5,565 nucleotides of DNA, from the NCBI GenBank assembly GCA_964427955.1, contig CAYRWY010000398.1, forward strand, positions 1 through 5,565, in the 5' to 3' direction. The DNA is from JACRBK01 sp964427955 (GTDB lineage: Bacteria > Chloroflexota > Anaerolineae > Aggregatilineales > Aggregatilineaceae). Below the pieces are notes generated by a model, which was given only the letters and a program-made list of their open reading frames with translations, ran no database searches and was not told the DNA's origin. The position numbers and the translations under genes are program-made. Shown here in pieces: positions 1 through 5,565 of this stretch; the stretch's first letter is position 1, and every line of letters begins with the position of its first letter.

Positions 1-767
1 TTATCCACCCCGACGGGGCCTTGAGCGTGCCGGGCGCCGTGGACGATACGCGGCGCACCATCGACTGGATTTTTCGCCATGTCGAGCAGATCAGCACCAT
101 CGCCGCGTCGCTGGACAGCCACATCCCCACGCAGATTTTCTATCCGACCTGGTGGGAAGACGCGCACGGTCAGCACCCGGCGCCGTTCACCCTGATCACC
201 AGCCAGGAAATCGACCAGGGGCGTTGGCGTCCGCTCTTCGAGCGGGAATGGTCACTCAGCTACGTGCACGAGCTGGAACACAGCGCCAAAAAGAGCCTGA
301 TGATCTGGCCCTATCACACCATGATCGGCACACCCGGCTATACCATCACCCCGGCGCTGTACGAAGCAATCGTCTACCATTCCGCCGCCCGGAATTCCGA
401 ACCGGCCTTTTTGCACAAAGGCTCGATCCCGAAGACCGAACACTATTCGCTGCTGGAACCCGAGGTCAAAGTTCTGGACCAGCCGCAGGGGAGCTTGAAC
501 GAACCCTTCCTGGAAATGCTCGCCTCGTATGATCTGATCTACGTCGCCGGGCAGGCCAAGAGTCACTGCGTGCTGGAAACGATCACGTCTGCCATGCGCT
601 ACTACCAGCACCAACCGGACGAGATCGCCAAATGGCGCATCCTCACCGACTGCATGTCGTCCGTCGTCCATCCCCAGATCGACTTCGAAGCCGCCGCCAA
701 CGCCGTGCTGGCGGAATACGCCGCGCAAGGGCTGCACCTGGTGCGCTCTGTTGATCCCATCGAATAA
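1..767 (+). CDS. Nicotinamidase/isochorismatase-like cysteine hydrolase, 5'-truncated
   Basis: The frame is open from the first base (codons from position 3), so the start lies outside the window; the TTG at 21 is internal. Residues are numbered from that TTG. Motifs match the PncA branch of the isochorismatase-like fold: LDSH (D32, H34) and WPYH (H99, followed by GTPG) supply the metal ligands in the pattern D-x-H...H. HKG gives the catalytic lysine (K133, nt 417-419), and the nucleophile is C183 (nt 567-569) in AGQAKSHCV. The catalytic Asp of the usual DxQxxF motif should lie just upstream of the window. About 60 residues separate H34 and WPxH, more than in compact nicotinamidases, so this is the longer variant of the family. 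The family hydrolyses amides such as nicotinamide to nicotinate, but the substrate here is not determined. It is probably a soluble cytoplasmic enzyme. It converges with the methyltransferase gene, 26 nt away. Confidence 0.85.
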   Translation, partial: IHPDGALSVPGAVDDTRRTIDWIFRHVEQISTIAASLDSHIPTQIFYPTWWEDAHGQHPAPFTLITSQEIDQGRWRPLFEREWSLSYVHELEHSAKKSLMIWPYHTMIGTPGYTITPALYEAIVYHSAARNSEPAFLHKGSIPKTEHYSLLEPEVKVLDQPQGSLNEPFLEMLASYDLIYVAGQAKSHCVLETITSAMRYYQHQPDEIAKWRILTDCMSSVVHPQIDFEAAANAVLAEYAAQGLHLVRSVDPIE

Positions 768-771
768 AAAA

Positions 772-789
772 CTGGGGTCTCGGCCCCAG
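772..789 (-). terminator. Intrinsic terminator hairpin between convergent genes
   Basis: The perfect 6-bp stem CTGGGG/CCCCAG (772-777 with 784-789) encloses a 6-nt loop. Read on the minus strand, the hairpin is followed directly by TTTTTTATT, a classic rho-independent terminator for the methyltransferase operon, whose stop codon lies 4 nt before it. Read on the plus strand, the stem follows the hydrolase stop codon by 4 nt. There the T-rich tract (TTTATTTTTTT, 797-807) starts 7 nt after the stem, so it is a weaker terminator in that direction. It probably serves both genes. Confidence 0.8.
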
Positions 790-793
790 CTCT

Positions 794-1537
794 TCATTTA
801 TTTTTTTCGATGACCACCAGATGGGAAAGTCCCAGGACGCGCACCGGCGTCCTTTCGAGCGCGTACAACGCGTTGCGCAGCACGCGGCCCAGGCGAGGAA
901 AACGGTAGATGATGTTGTCGTAGCCGCCGAATATGCGGGTGTGGTACACGATCCGGACCGGCAGATCGTCGAACAAGCGCCGGATGCCGCGCGCCGAATA
1001 GGTGCGCACGTGCGGGGCGAGCCGGTTGCGCCAGCGGTCAGGAAGGTAGTTGATCAGCGGGGTATTGCCGAAGTGATACTGCCCTTTCCAGTAATGGCCG
1101 TGCTGCTCCACCGGATACCAGCGGTTCGGGCAGAAGAGCACGATCCGCCCGCCGGGCTTGAGCACGCGCACCATCTCCGCCGCGGCGGCGTGATCATCCA
1201 CGACGTGCTCGATCACTTCGTTCGAGAGAATCACGTCGAACCGGTTCGACGCGTAAGGCAGCGCCTCCGCCGCCGCGACCAGCGCATGGGGCGCATCTTC
1301 GCGCGCCTGCCGCACCCGCTCGAACTCGACGTCGAACGCCTCCACATACAGGGAAAAGCGGCGGCGGATCTGGCTGCTGTAGGCCCCTACTCCGCAGCCT
1401 GCTTCCAGAAATACCGTGCTGCCCAATTCGGCCCAGTGGCCCAACATCCGCAGGCGGCGCTCCTGTCCATCGCGCCAGACGTAGCTCGGCTCACCGCGGG
1501 CGGCGGCCAGAACGGACGGATTGTGAACGGCCATCAT
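794..1537 (-). CDS. Class I SAM-dependent methyltransferase (Methyltransf_11 type), 247 aa
   Basis: This is the last gene of the minus-strand operon. The Rossmann-fold motifs are in order. Motif I is LEAGCGVGAYS (E45-x-G47-x-G49-x-G51), and FDVE at 68-71 holds the acidic residue at the end of strand 2. AEALPYA (90-96) is motif II, FDVILSNEVIEHV (100-112) is motif III and LKPGG (126-130) follows. A C-terminal region with YPVEQHG (141-147) and FGNTPLINYLP resembles methyltransferases that act on small or lipid-like substrates, but I cannot name the substrate. No signal peptide or membrane segment is visible, so it should be cytoplasmic. Two adjacent ATG codons compete as the start. The first (1537) overlaps the upstream TGA as ATGA; the second (1534) sits at a better distance from the AGAAGG ribosome binding site. 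The frame stays open far upstream, but that stretch is only antisense-free shadow of the acetyltransferase gene. Confidence 0.9.
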   Translation of the reverse strand: MMAVHNPSVLAAARGEPSYVWRDGQERRLRMLGHWAELGSTVFLEAGCGVGAYSSQIRRRFSLYVEAFDVEFERVRQAREDAPHALVAAAEALPYASNRFDVILSNEVIEHVVDDHAAAAEMVRVLKPGGRIVLFCPNRWYPVEQHGHYWKGQYHFGNTPLINYLPDRWRNRLAPHVRTYSARGIRRLFDDLPVRIVYHTRIFGGYDNIIYRFPRLGRVLRNALYALERTPVRVLGLSHLVVIEKNK

Positions 1538-2052
1538 GCCCCTTCTTCCCGGATGCGGGCCATCTTGTAGACATCCACAAACCGCCCCTGCCGGAACGAA
1601 AAATCGCGCAGGGTGCCTTCGACTTCGAAACCAAATTTCCGGTACAGCGCCAGTCCGGCAGGGTTGTCGATATACACTTCCAACTCGATCCGGCTGATGT
1701 TCAACCAGTTTTCGGCGAGGTCGATGGCAGCCCGCATCAGGGCACTGCCTACCCCACGTCCCTGGTAATCGTCGTGGACCATCATGCCCAGCGACGCCAC
1801 GTGCGAACGCCGCCCGGCGTAGAGCTGCAAGCCTAGCTGACCAACGACGCGCCCGTCCACCACGGCCACCAATCCGCGCTGATCGTTCGGCATGTTTTCC
1901 AGCCGGTCGCGCACCAGGTCGCGGGACATGTACGGCAGTTGCAGCGTGCCGTAGATCACCCCCGCCGTGCTGCGCAGCGCGGCCACGTCTTCCCAGTCGT
2001 CGGCCTCGACACCGCGAATGGTGATAACCAGTTCGTCCGTCTTTTTGGTCAT
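1534..2052 (-). CDS. GNAT family N-acetyltransferase A, YhhY/AaaT-like, 172 aa
   Basis: A full-length GNAT acetyltransferase (acetyl-CoA to an amine acceptor). Motif A is canonical: MMVHDDYQGRGVGSALMRAA, with the pyrophosphate loop Q97-G-R-G-V-G102. The C-terminal half has IELEVYIDN (122-130) and ALYRKFGFEVEG with the conserved Tyr 137, the usual general acid. From memory, the features TLQLPY, RRSHVASLG, NWLNISRIEL and YVDVY-type endings resemble E. coli YhhY (AaaT, reported to acetylate amino acids such as Phe and Met), so a small amine or amino acid is a plausible substrate; this is inference. The ATG start at 2052 is well supported by GAGGAGG (2060-2066) with a 7-nt spacer. Its start overlaps the upstream GNAT stop as ATGA, and its own TGA overlaps the methyltransferase ATG in the same way, so translation is probably coupled across all three genes. 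Confidence 0.92.
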   Translation of the reverse strand: MTKKTDELVITIRGVEADDWEDVAALRSTAGVIYGTLQLPYMSRDLVRDRLENMPNDQRGLVAVVDGRVVGQLGLQLYAGRRSHVASLGMMVHDDYQGRGVGSALMRAAIDLAENWLNISRIELEVYIDNPAGLALYRKFGFEVEGTLRDFSFRQGRFVDVYKMARIREEGA

Positions 2053-2603
2053 GACTGCGCCTCCTCACCGTTAACCGCCGGAGTCTCCGGCCTGTTCAGG
2101 CGCGCCAGCAGGCAGGCGTCGCTGTATTGCCCATCGCGGAACGCATAGCGCCGCAGCACCGCCTCACGCTCGAAACCATGCTGGCGGTACAGCTCCAACG
2201 CATCCCGGCGGTCGTCGTAGACCACCACTTCCAACCGCCGCAGCGCCAGCCAGCGATCCGCCAGGTCCAACGCCGCACGCAGCAGCGCCACCTCGGTGTC
2301 GGTATTGTGGTAGTCCGGGTGGACAACCAGGCGCAGCTCGGCAGCGTGACGGCGACGGTTGAGCAGCGTCTTGAGCCAGGCCGCTCCAATAAGCCGCTTG
2401 CGCCCGCTGGGCAGGCTGATTTCCGCGATCAACACGTGCGTCCCGACAGGCGGGTTGCCATAACGCTCGCGAAAGGCTTCTTCGCCGGGATAGGGCAGAT
2501 CCAACGTGTCGCGGATGATGTCATCCGTGTTCAACAGCGCGAAAAGGTGTTCCAGGTCGTCGCTGTGCTGTCCACGTAAGGTCAAAGTAGGGGAATCACT
2601 CAC
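2049..2603 (-). CDS. GNAT-like protein B with a degenerate acetyl-CoA loop, 184 aa, GTG start
   Basis: First gene of the minus-strand operon and a diverged paralogue of the next gene. Hand alignment over the C-terminal 78 residues (from LVVHPDY) gives about 45% identity without gaps, and the N-termini share TxRG..xDD and TLxLPY. The GNAT fold elements are present: RRHAAELRLVVHPDY, ALLRAALDLADRWL, LEVVVYDD and ELYRQHGF with the Tyr 139 equivalent. The acetyl-CoA pyrophosphate loop is not conserved: HNTDTE (residues 99-104, nt 2292-2309) replaces QGRGVG. It may be a pseudoenzyme, bind CoA atypically, or act as a partner of its neighbour. The GTG start at 2603 is chosen because GGGGAGG (2611-2617) lies 7 nt upstream; a TTG one codon earlier is too close. 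The open frame extends further upstream, to 2849, but that part covers the promoter region and the divergent gene's start. Confidence 0.85.
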   Translation of the reverse strand: MSDSPTLTLRGQHSDDLEHLFALLNTDDIIRDTLDLPYPGEEAFRERYGNPPVGTHVLIAEISLPSGRKRLIGAAWLKTLLNRRRHAAELRLVVHPDYHNTDTEVALLRAALDLADRWLALRRLEVVVYDDRRDALELYRQHGFEREAVLRRYAFRDGQYSDACLLARLNRPETPAVNGEEAQS

Positions 2604-2632
2604 CAAATCGCCTCCCCGCAGTGGGCATGAAT

Positions 2633-2659
2633 AGGGTAAACTGAGCACAAGCTTACCCT
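2633..2659. repeat. Imperfect 27-bp inverted repeat, possible operator or leader hairpin
   Basis: AGGGTAA (2633-2639) is exactly inverted as TTACCCT (2653-2659). After one mismatch the pairing continues (CT 2641-2642 with AG 2650-2651), giving 10-nt arms with a single mismatch and a 7-nt centre. The half-sites are 20 bp apart centre to centre, about two helical turns, as for a dimeric regulator. No T tract follows on either strand, so it is not an intrinsic terminator. It lies upstream of the rightward promoter and 30 bp upstream of the GNAT-B start. Confidence 0.5.
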
Positions 2660-2682
2660 GCTCAAGAGCTAAAGCCAAACCT

Positions 2683-2711
2683 TTGCGAGTGGGGCCGGGT
2701 CTCGTTATAAT
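2683..2711 (+). promoter_or_regulatory. Candidate sigma-70 promoter for the glycosyltransferase operon
   Basis: A perfect -10 box TATAAT (2706-2711) lies exactly 17 bp after TTGCGA (2683-2688), which matches 4 of 6 positions of TTGACA. Transcription would start near 2718, giving a leader of about 35 nt before the TTG start codon at 2754. A perfect TATAAT in a GC-rich intergenic region is unlikely to be chance, though the -35 box is only fair. Confidence 0.65.
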
Positions 2712-2753
2712 CCCGCCGCTTTGGCGCGCGTATAGGACAAGAGGAAAGCCGCA

Positions 2754-3443
<690 letters not shown>

Positions 3444-4907
3444 GTGTTCACCGGCATGGTCAATCATTCCTCGCGAGCGTCGGCCTATGGCCCGGCGCTC
3501 GTCATTTTTATCGGGGTCATGCTGCGGCTGATCATGCTCCAGGTGGACGTGCGTTTCCACCCGGACGAGGCATTGTTCGCGGCGCAGGCGCGGCTGATCA
3601 GCCACGACGGCGATCTGCTGCTGCGCACCACCGATCTCGATAAACCGCCGCTGACCTTCTACGTCACGGCGCTGTCGTTTCGCCTGCTTGGCCCCACCGA
3701 GCGCGCGGCCCGACTGCCCAACGTCCTGTTCAGCAGCCTGAGCCTGCTGCTGCTGTTTCTGCTGGTGGACACGCTCTACCAGGATCGGCGCACTGCGACC
3801 AGCGCCGCGCTGCTGTGGGCGTTGTCGCCCTACGATCTCGCCTTTGCCGCGACAGCCTTCACCGACATTCAGGCGACCTTCTGGATACTGGCCGCGAGCC
3901 TGCTCGCCGTGCGAGACCGGTGGCGCGCGGCGGGGATCGCGGCGGCGTTGGCGCTGGCCGCCAAAACCAATGTCGTGGTGTTCCTCCCGCTGGTCGTGAT
4001 GCTGGGCCTGGCCCAGGCCCTGGAGACCGATGGGCGACGGCGTGACCTGATCAGGCGGATCGGGCGATTCCTGTGGCCGCTGGCGTTGGGACTCGGCATC
4101 CTGGCGGTGTGGGACGCCAGCCGGGCCCCGCGCAGCTTTTTCCGGTTGGGCTATGAGCGCAACAACCCCGGACGGCTGATCCGGTCGGATGAACTCTGGC
4201 CGCGCCTGGAACAGTGGGCGCACTGGCTGCAATTCGTGGCGGGATCGCCCCTGCTGAGTGCCGCGCTGTTGATCGTCATCCTGATCTGGCTGGGCCGGGG
4301 CGTGTACCGCCGCCCCCCACCCAGCACGTTCGACGGGCTGATCGCCGGATTCGCGCTGGCTTTTCTGAGCGGGTACTGGCTGATCGCCTTCAACACCTAT
4401 GACCGCTACCTGCACCCCCTGGTCCCCTTTCTGATGGTGCTGGCCGCGCGGGCGCTGACCGGGTGGTGGTCGGGACGGCGTACCCTGTGGGCGGCGGTGC
4501 CGACGGGACTGACGGCCCTATTGATGATTCCTGCCGTGATCACCGGCCTGCACGGCCACAGCACGCTGGGCGGCGACCAGGGGAAGCATACCGGGATCGA
4601 CACCCTGGCCGACACGCTGAACACTAAATTTCAGGGGCAGATCGTGTACGATCACTGGCTGGGCTGGGAGCTGGCCTACTACCTGGGTGAGCAGCCACAG
4701 ATCGCGCTGCGCTATGCGGCCCTGCCCGAAGCCCTGGCCGACGACGTGGCCCAGCAGCTTCAGCCCTGCTATTTCGTCGCCCCGTCGCCGCAGGAAGCCG
4801 CGCCCTGGCTGGATGCGCTCCGCCGGAAAGGGATCAGCGCAGCCGTGGCGTATTCCGACGCGTGGCACCATTTCATCGTCTACCGGTTGAACGCGGAATC
4901 AGATTAG
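3444..4907 (+). CDS. PMT_2/ArnT-like GT-C membrane glycosyltransferase, 487 aa
   Basis: An integral membrane enzyme expected to transfer a sugar from a polyprenyl-phosphate donor to an acceptor on the outer face of the membrane. After TM1 (about 15-35), the first external loop has the catalytic-type motif FHPDEALFAAQ (38-48, acidic pair D41-E42). Then come DKPPLTFYV (66-74), the KPPL signature of the ArnT/PMT_2 group, and AFTDIQATFW (138-147) with a second conserved Asp. About ten hydrophobic segments follow to roughly residue 369, including YDRYLHPLVPFL (319-330), and a soluble C-terminal domain (about 375-487). The start is uncertain: GTG at 3444 directly follows the GT2 stop in the same frame; ATG at 3456 would remove four residues. 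Neither has a good ribosome binding site, which suggests reinitiation after the upstream gene. The acceptor (protein, lipid or glycan) is unknown. Confidence 0.88.
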   Translation: MFTGMVNHSSRASAYGPALVIFIGVMLRLIMLQVDVRFHPDEALFAAQARLISHDGDLLLRTTDLDKPPLTFYVTALSFRLLGPTERAARLPNVLFSSLSLLLLFLLVDTLYQDRRTATSAALLWALSPYDLAFAATAFTDIQATFWILAASLLAVRDRWRAAGIAAALALAAKTNVVVFLPLVVMLGLAQALETDGRRRDLIRRIGRFLWPLALGLGILAVWDASRAPRSFFRLGYERNNPGRLIRSDELWPRLEQWAHWLQFVAGSPLLSAALLIVILIWLGRGVYRRPPPSTFDGLIAGFALAFLSGYWLIAFNTYDRYLHPLVPFLMVLAARALTGWWSGRRTLWAAVPTGLTALLMIPAVITGLHGHSTLGGDQGKHTGIDTLADTLNTKFQGQIVYDHWLGWELAYYLGEQPQIALRYAALPEALADDVAQQLQPCYFVAPSPQEAAPWLDALRRKGISAAVAYSDAWHHFIVYRLNAESD

Positions 4908-4928
4908 GCAGATTCGAGGCGGCAGTTT

Positions 4929-4936
4929 TATATTAT
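4929..4936 (+). promoter_or_regulatory. Possible -10 element upstream of zwf
   Basis: The 60-nt gap before zwf contains TATATTAT, which holds two overlapping 5-of-6 matches to TATAAT and is AT-rich against its surroundings. I find no convincing -35 box at 16-18 bp, so an independent zwf promoter is only a possibility. No terminator is visible between the membrane glycosyltransferase and zwf, so read-through from the upstream operon is equally likely. Confidence 0.35.
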
Positions 4937-4967
4937 GCGTGAACTCACACCACCGGAGGAGAGTCGT

Positions 4968-5565
4968 ATGAGTGCGTCAACATCCCCCGCTACCAGCCTG
5001 GTAGTGTTCGGCGCTTCGGGCGACCTGACCGAGCGCAAACTGATTCCGGCCTTGCTCAACCAGTTCCGCAAGCAACGGTTACCGAACAACCTGAACATCG
5101 TGGGCGTCTCGCGCACGCCCTATTCGCACGACGAGTTTCGCGATCACCTGCGGGCGGGCGTCCAGGAACTCGCGGCGGAGTCCTTCGATGCCGCCGCCTG
5201 GGAAGCCTTCGCGCCGCATCTCTGGTATCAACCCGGCGATTCCCAGGTTGCTGCCGATTTCGAAAAGCTGGACGACTTTCTGCGGCAGCTTGAGGGAGGA
5301 CAGGCCAACCGGCTGTATTACCTGGCCGTGGCCCCTACGCTGTACGTTCCGATTGTCGAAGCCCTCGGCAAGCAGAAAATGGCCAAGGAAGATCACGGCT
5401 GGCGGCGGATCGTGGTCGAAAAGCCGTTTGGGCACGACCTGGCCTCAGCGCAGAGCTTGAACGAGGCCCTGCACCGGGTGTTCGAAGAGAGCCAGGTGTA
5501 CCGGATCGACCACTACCTGGGCAAAGAGACCGCCCAGAATATCCTGTTCTTCCGCTTTGCCAACA
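4968..5565 (+). CDS. zwf: Glucose-6-phosphate 1-dehydrogenase, 3'-truncated by the window (199 codons)
   Basis: This cytoplasmic enzyme oxidises glucose 6-phosphate to 6-phosphogluconolactone and reduces NAD(P), the entry to the oxidative pentose phosphate pathway. The N-terminal dinucleotide-binding motif FGASGDLTERKLIPAL (14-29) is canonical. VGVSR (45-49) places an arginine where NADP-using members bind the 2'-phosphate. VVEKPFG (149-155) and the substrate-binding signature YRIDHYLGKE (178-187, with D181, H182 and K186) are intact. The usual length is near 490 residues, so about 40% is present, and the second catalytic His lies beyond the edge. The ATG at 4968 is chosen for the strong GGAGGAG site (4955-4961) 6 nt upstream. 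An in-frame ATG at 4935 would add 11 residues but has no placed ribosome binding site. Base composition matches the neighbours and nothing suggests transfer. Confidence 0.96.
   Translation, partial: MSASTSPATSLVVFGASGDLTERKLIPALLNQFRKQRLPNNLNIVGVSRTPYSHDEFRDHLRAGVQELAAESFDAAAWEAFAPHLWYQPGDSQVAADFEKLDDFLRQLEGGQANRLYYLAVAPTLYVPIVEALGKQKMAKEDHGWRRIVVEKPFGHDLASAQSLNEALHRVFEESQVYRIDHYLGKETAQNILFFRFAN

Larger units (their letters stand above)
2604..2753. promoter_or_regulatory. Divergent intergenic region between the GNAT operon and the glycosyltransferase operon
   Basis: These 150 bp separate two divergent operons and hold no gene. They contain the GNAT-B ribosome binding site (2611-2617), the dyad at 2633-2659, a rightward promoter (2683-2711) and the GT2 ribosome binding site (GAGGA, 2741-2745). 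I see no convincing -35/-10 pair for the leftward operon. The TATAAT box is nearly palindromic and reads TATAAC on the minus strand, so overlapping divergent promoters are possible. Leftward transcripts from there would carry a leader of about 100 nt including the dyad. Confidence 0.7.

Noticed and set aside
252..797. A 181-codon minus-strand open frame opposite the cysteine hydrolase.
   Set aside because: It runs through the terminator hairpin and the end of the methyltransferase gene and has no motif; the hydrolase on the plus strand has its catalytic residues in place.
821..1570. A 249-codon plus-strand open frame over the methyltransferase gene.
   Set aside because: Arg/Val/His-rich composition without family motifs, and the minus strand carries all methyltransferase motifs in order.
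1538..2068. Possible N-terminal extension of the methyltransferase (frame open to 2068).
   Set aside because: This part is an Arg/Gly-rich frame-shadow of GNAT A; the methyltransferase fold begins after the ATGATG at 1537, which has a ribosome binding site.
2292..2309. The altered GNAT B loop as the product of two compensating frameshifts.
   Set aside because: Loop length is unchanged relative to GNAT A, and neither of the other two frames gives a clean QxxGxG sequence, so substitution is simpler; sequencing relatives would settle it.
4935..4967. Upstream in-frame ATG as the zwf start.
   Set aside because: No ribosome binding site at a suitable distance, it overlaps the AT-rich promoter-like stretch, and the strong GGAGGAG site points to ATG 4968.

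Overview
The window is about 5.6 kb of GC-rich, gene-dense bacterial chromosome holding seven genes: five complete, and one cut off at each edge. Shine-Dalgarno sites of the GAGGAGG type, a sigma-70-like promoter, an intrinsic terminator and ATGA gene overlaps all indicate a bacterium. The gene set and protein style, with several small GNAT and methyltransferase genes beside a GT2/PMT_2 glycosylation pair and zwf, would fit a Chloroflexota (Anaerolineae-like) lineage. That assignment is a low-confidence impression, not something the sequence proves. No RNA gene, transposon, CRISPR array or phage gene was seen.

Layout. (1) 1-767, plus: 3' part of a nicotinamidase/isochorismatase-like cysteine hydrolase. 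(2) 772-789: a hairpin shared by two convergent genes and a good intrinsic terminator for the minus-strand operon. (3) 794-2603, minus: a tight three-gene operon read right to left. It holds GNAT acetyltransferase B (GTG start), GNAT acetyltransferase A and a class I SAM methyltransferase, each pair joined by a 4-nt ATGA overlap. The two acetyltransferases are diverged tandem paralogues; the first has lost the acetyl-CoA-binding loop signature. (4) 2604-2753: divergent intergenic region with an imperfect 27-bp dyad and a TATAAT promoter facing right. (5) 2754-4907, plus: a polyprenyl-phosphate-sugar synthase-like GT2 enzyme (TTG start) followed without a gap by a multi-spanning PMT_2/ArnT-like GT-C glycosyltransferase. 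(6) 4968-5565, plus: 5' part of zwf, glucose-6-phosphate dehydrogenase, with a strong ribosome binding site.

How the genes fit together. The GT2/GT-C pair is a recognisable module: the cytoplasmic enzyme would charge a polyprenyl phosphate with a hexose, and the membrane enzyme would transfer the sugar to an acceptor outside the membrane. The divergent operon could modify small molecules or surface glycans by acetylation and methylation, but nothing in the sequence links it to the glycosylation module except the shared intergenic region. zwf is housekeeping (oxidative pentose phosphate pathway). Most of the window is ordinary. The points that most deserve a second look are the degenerate GNAT paralogue, the dyad between the divergent operons, and the in-frame TGA-GTG junction between the two glycosyltransferase genes.
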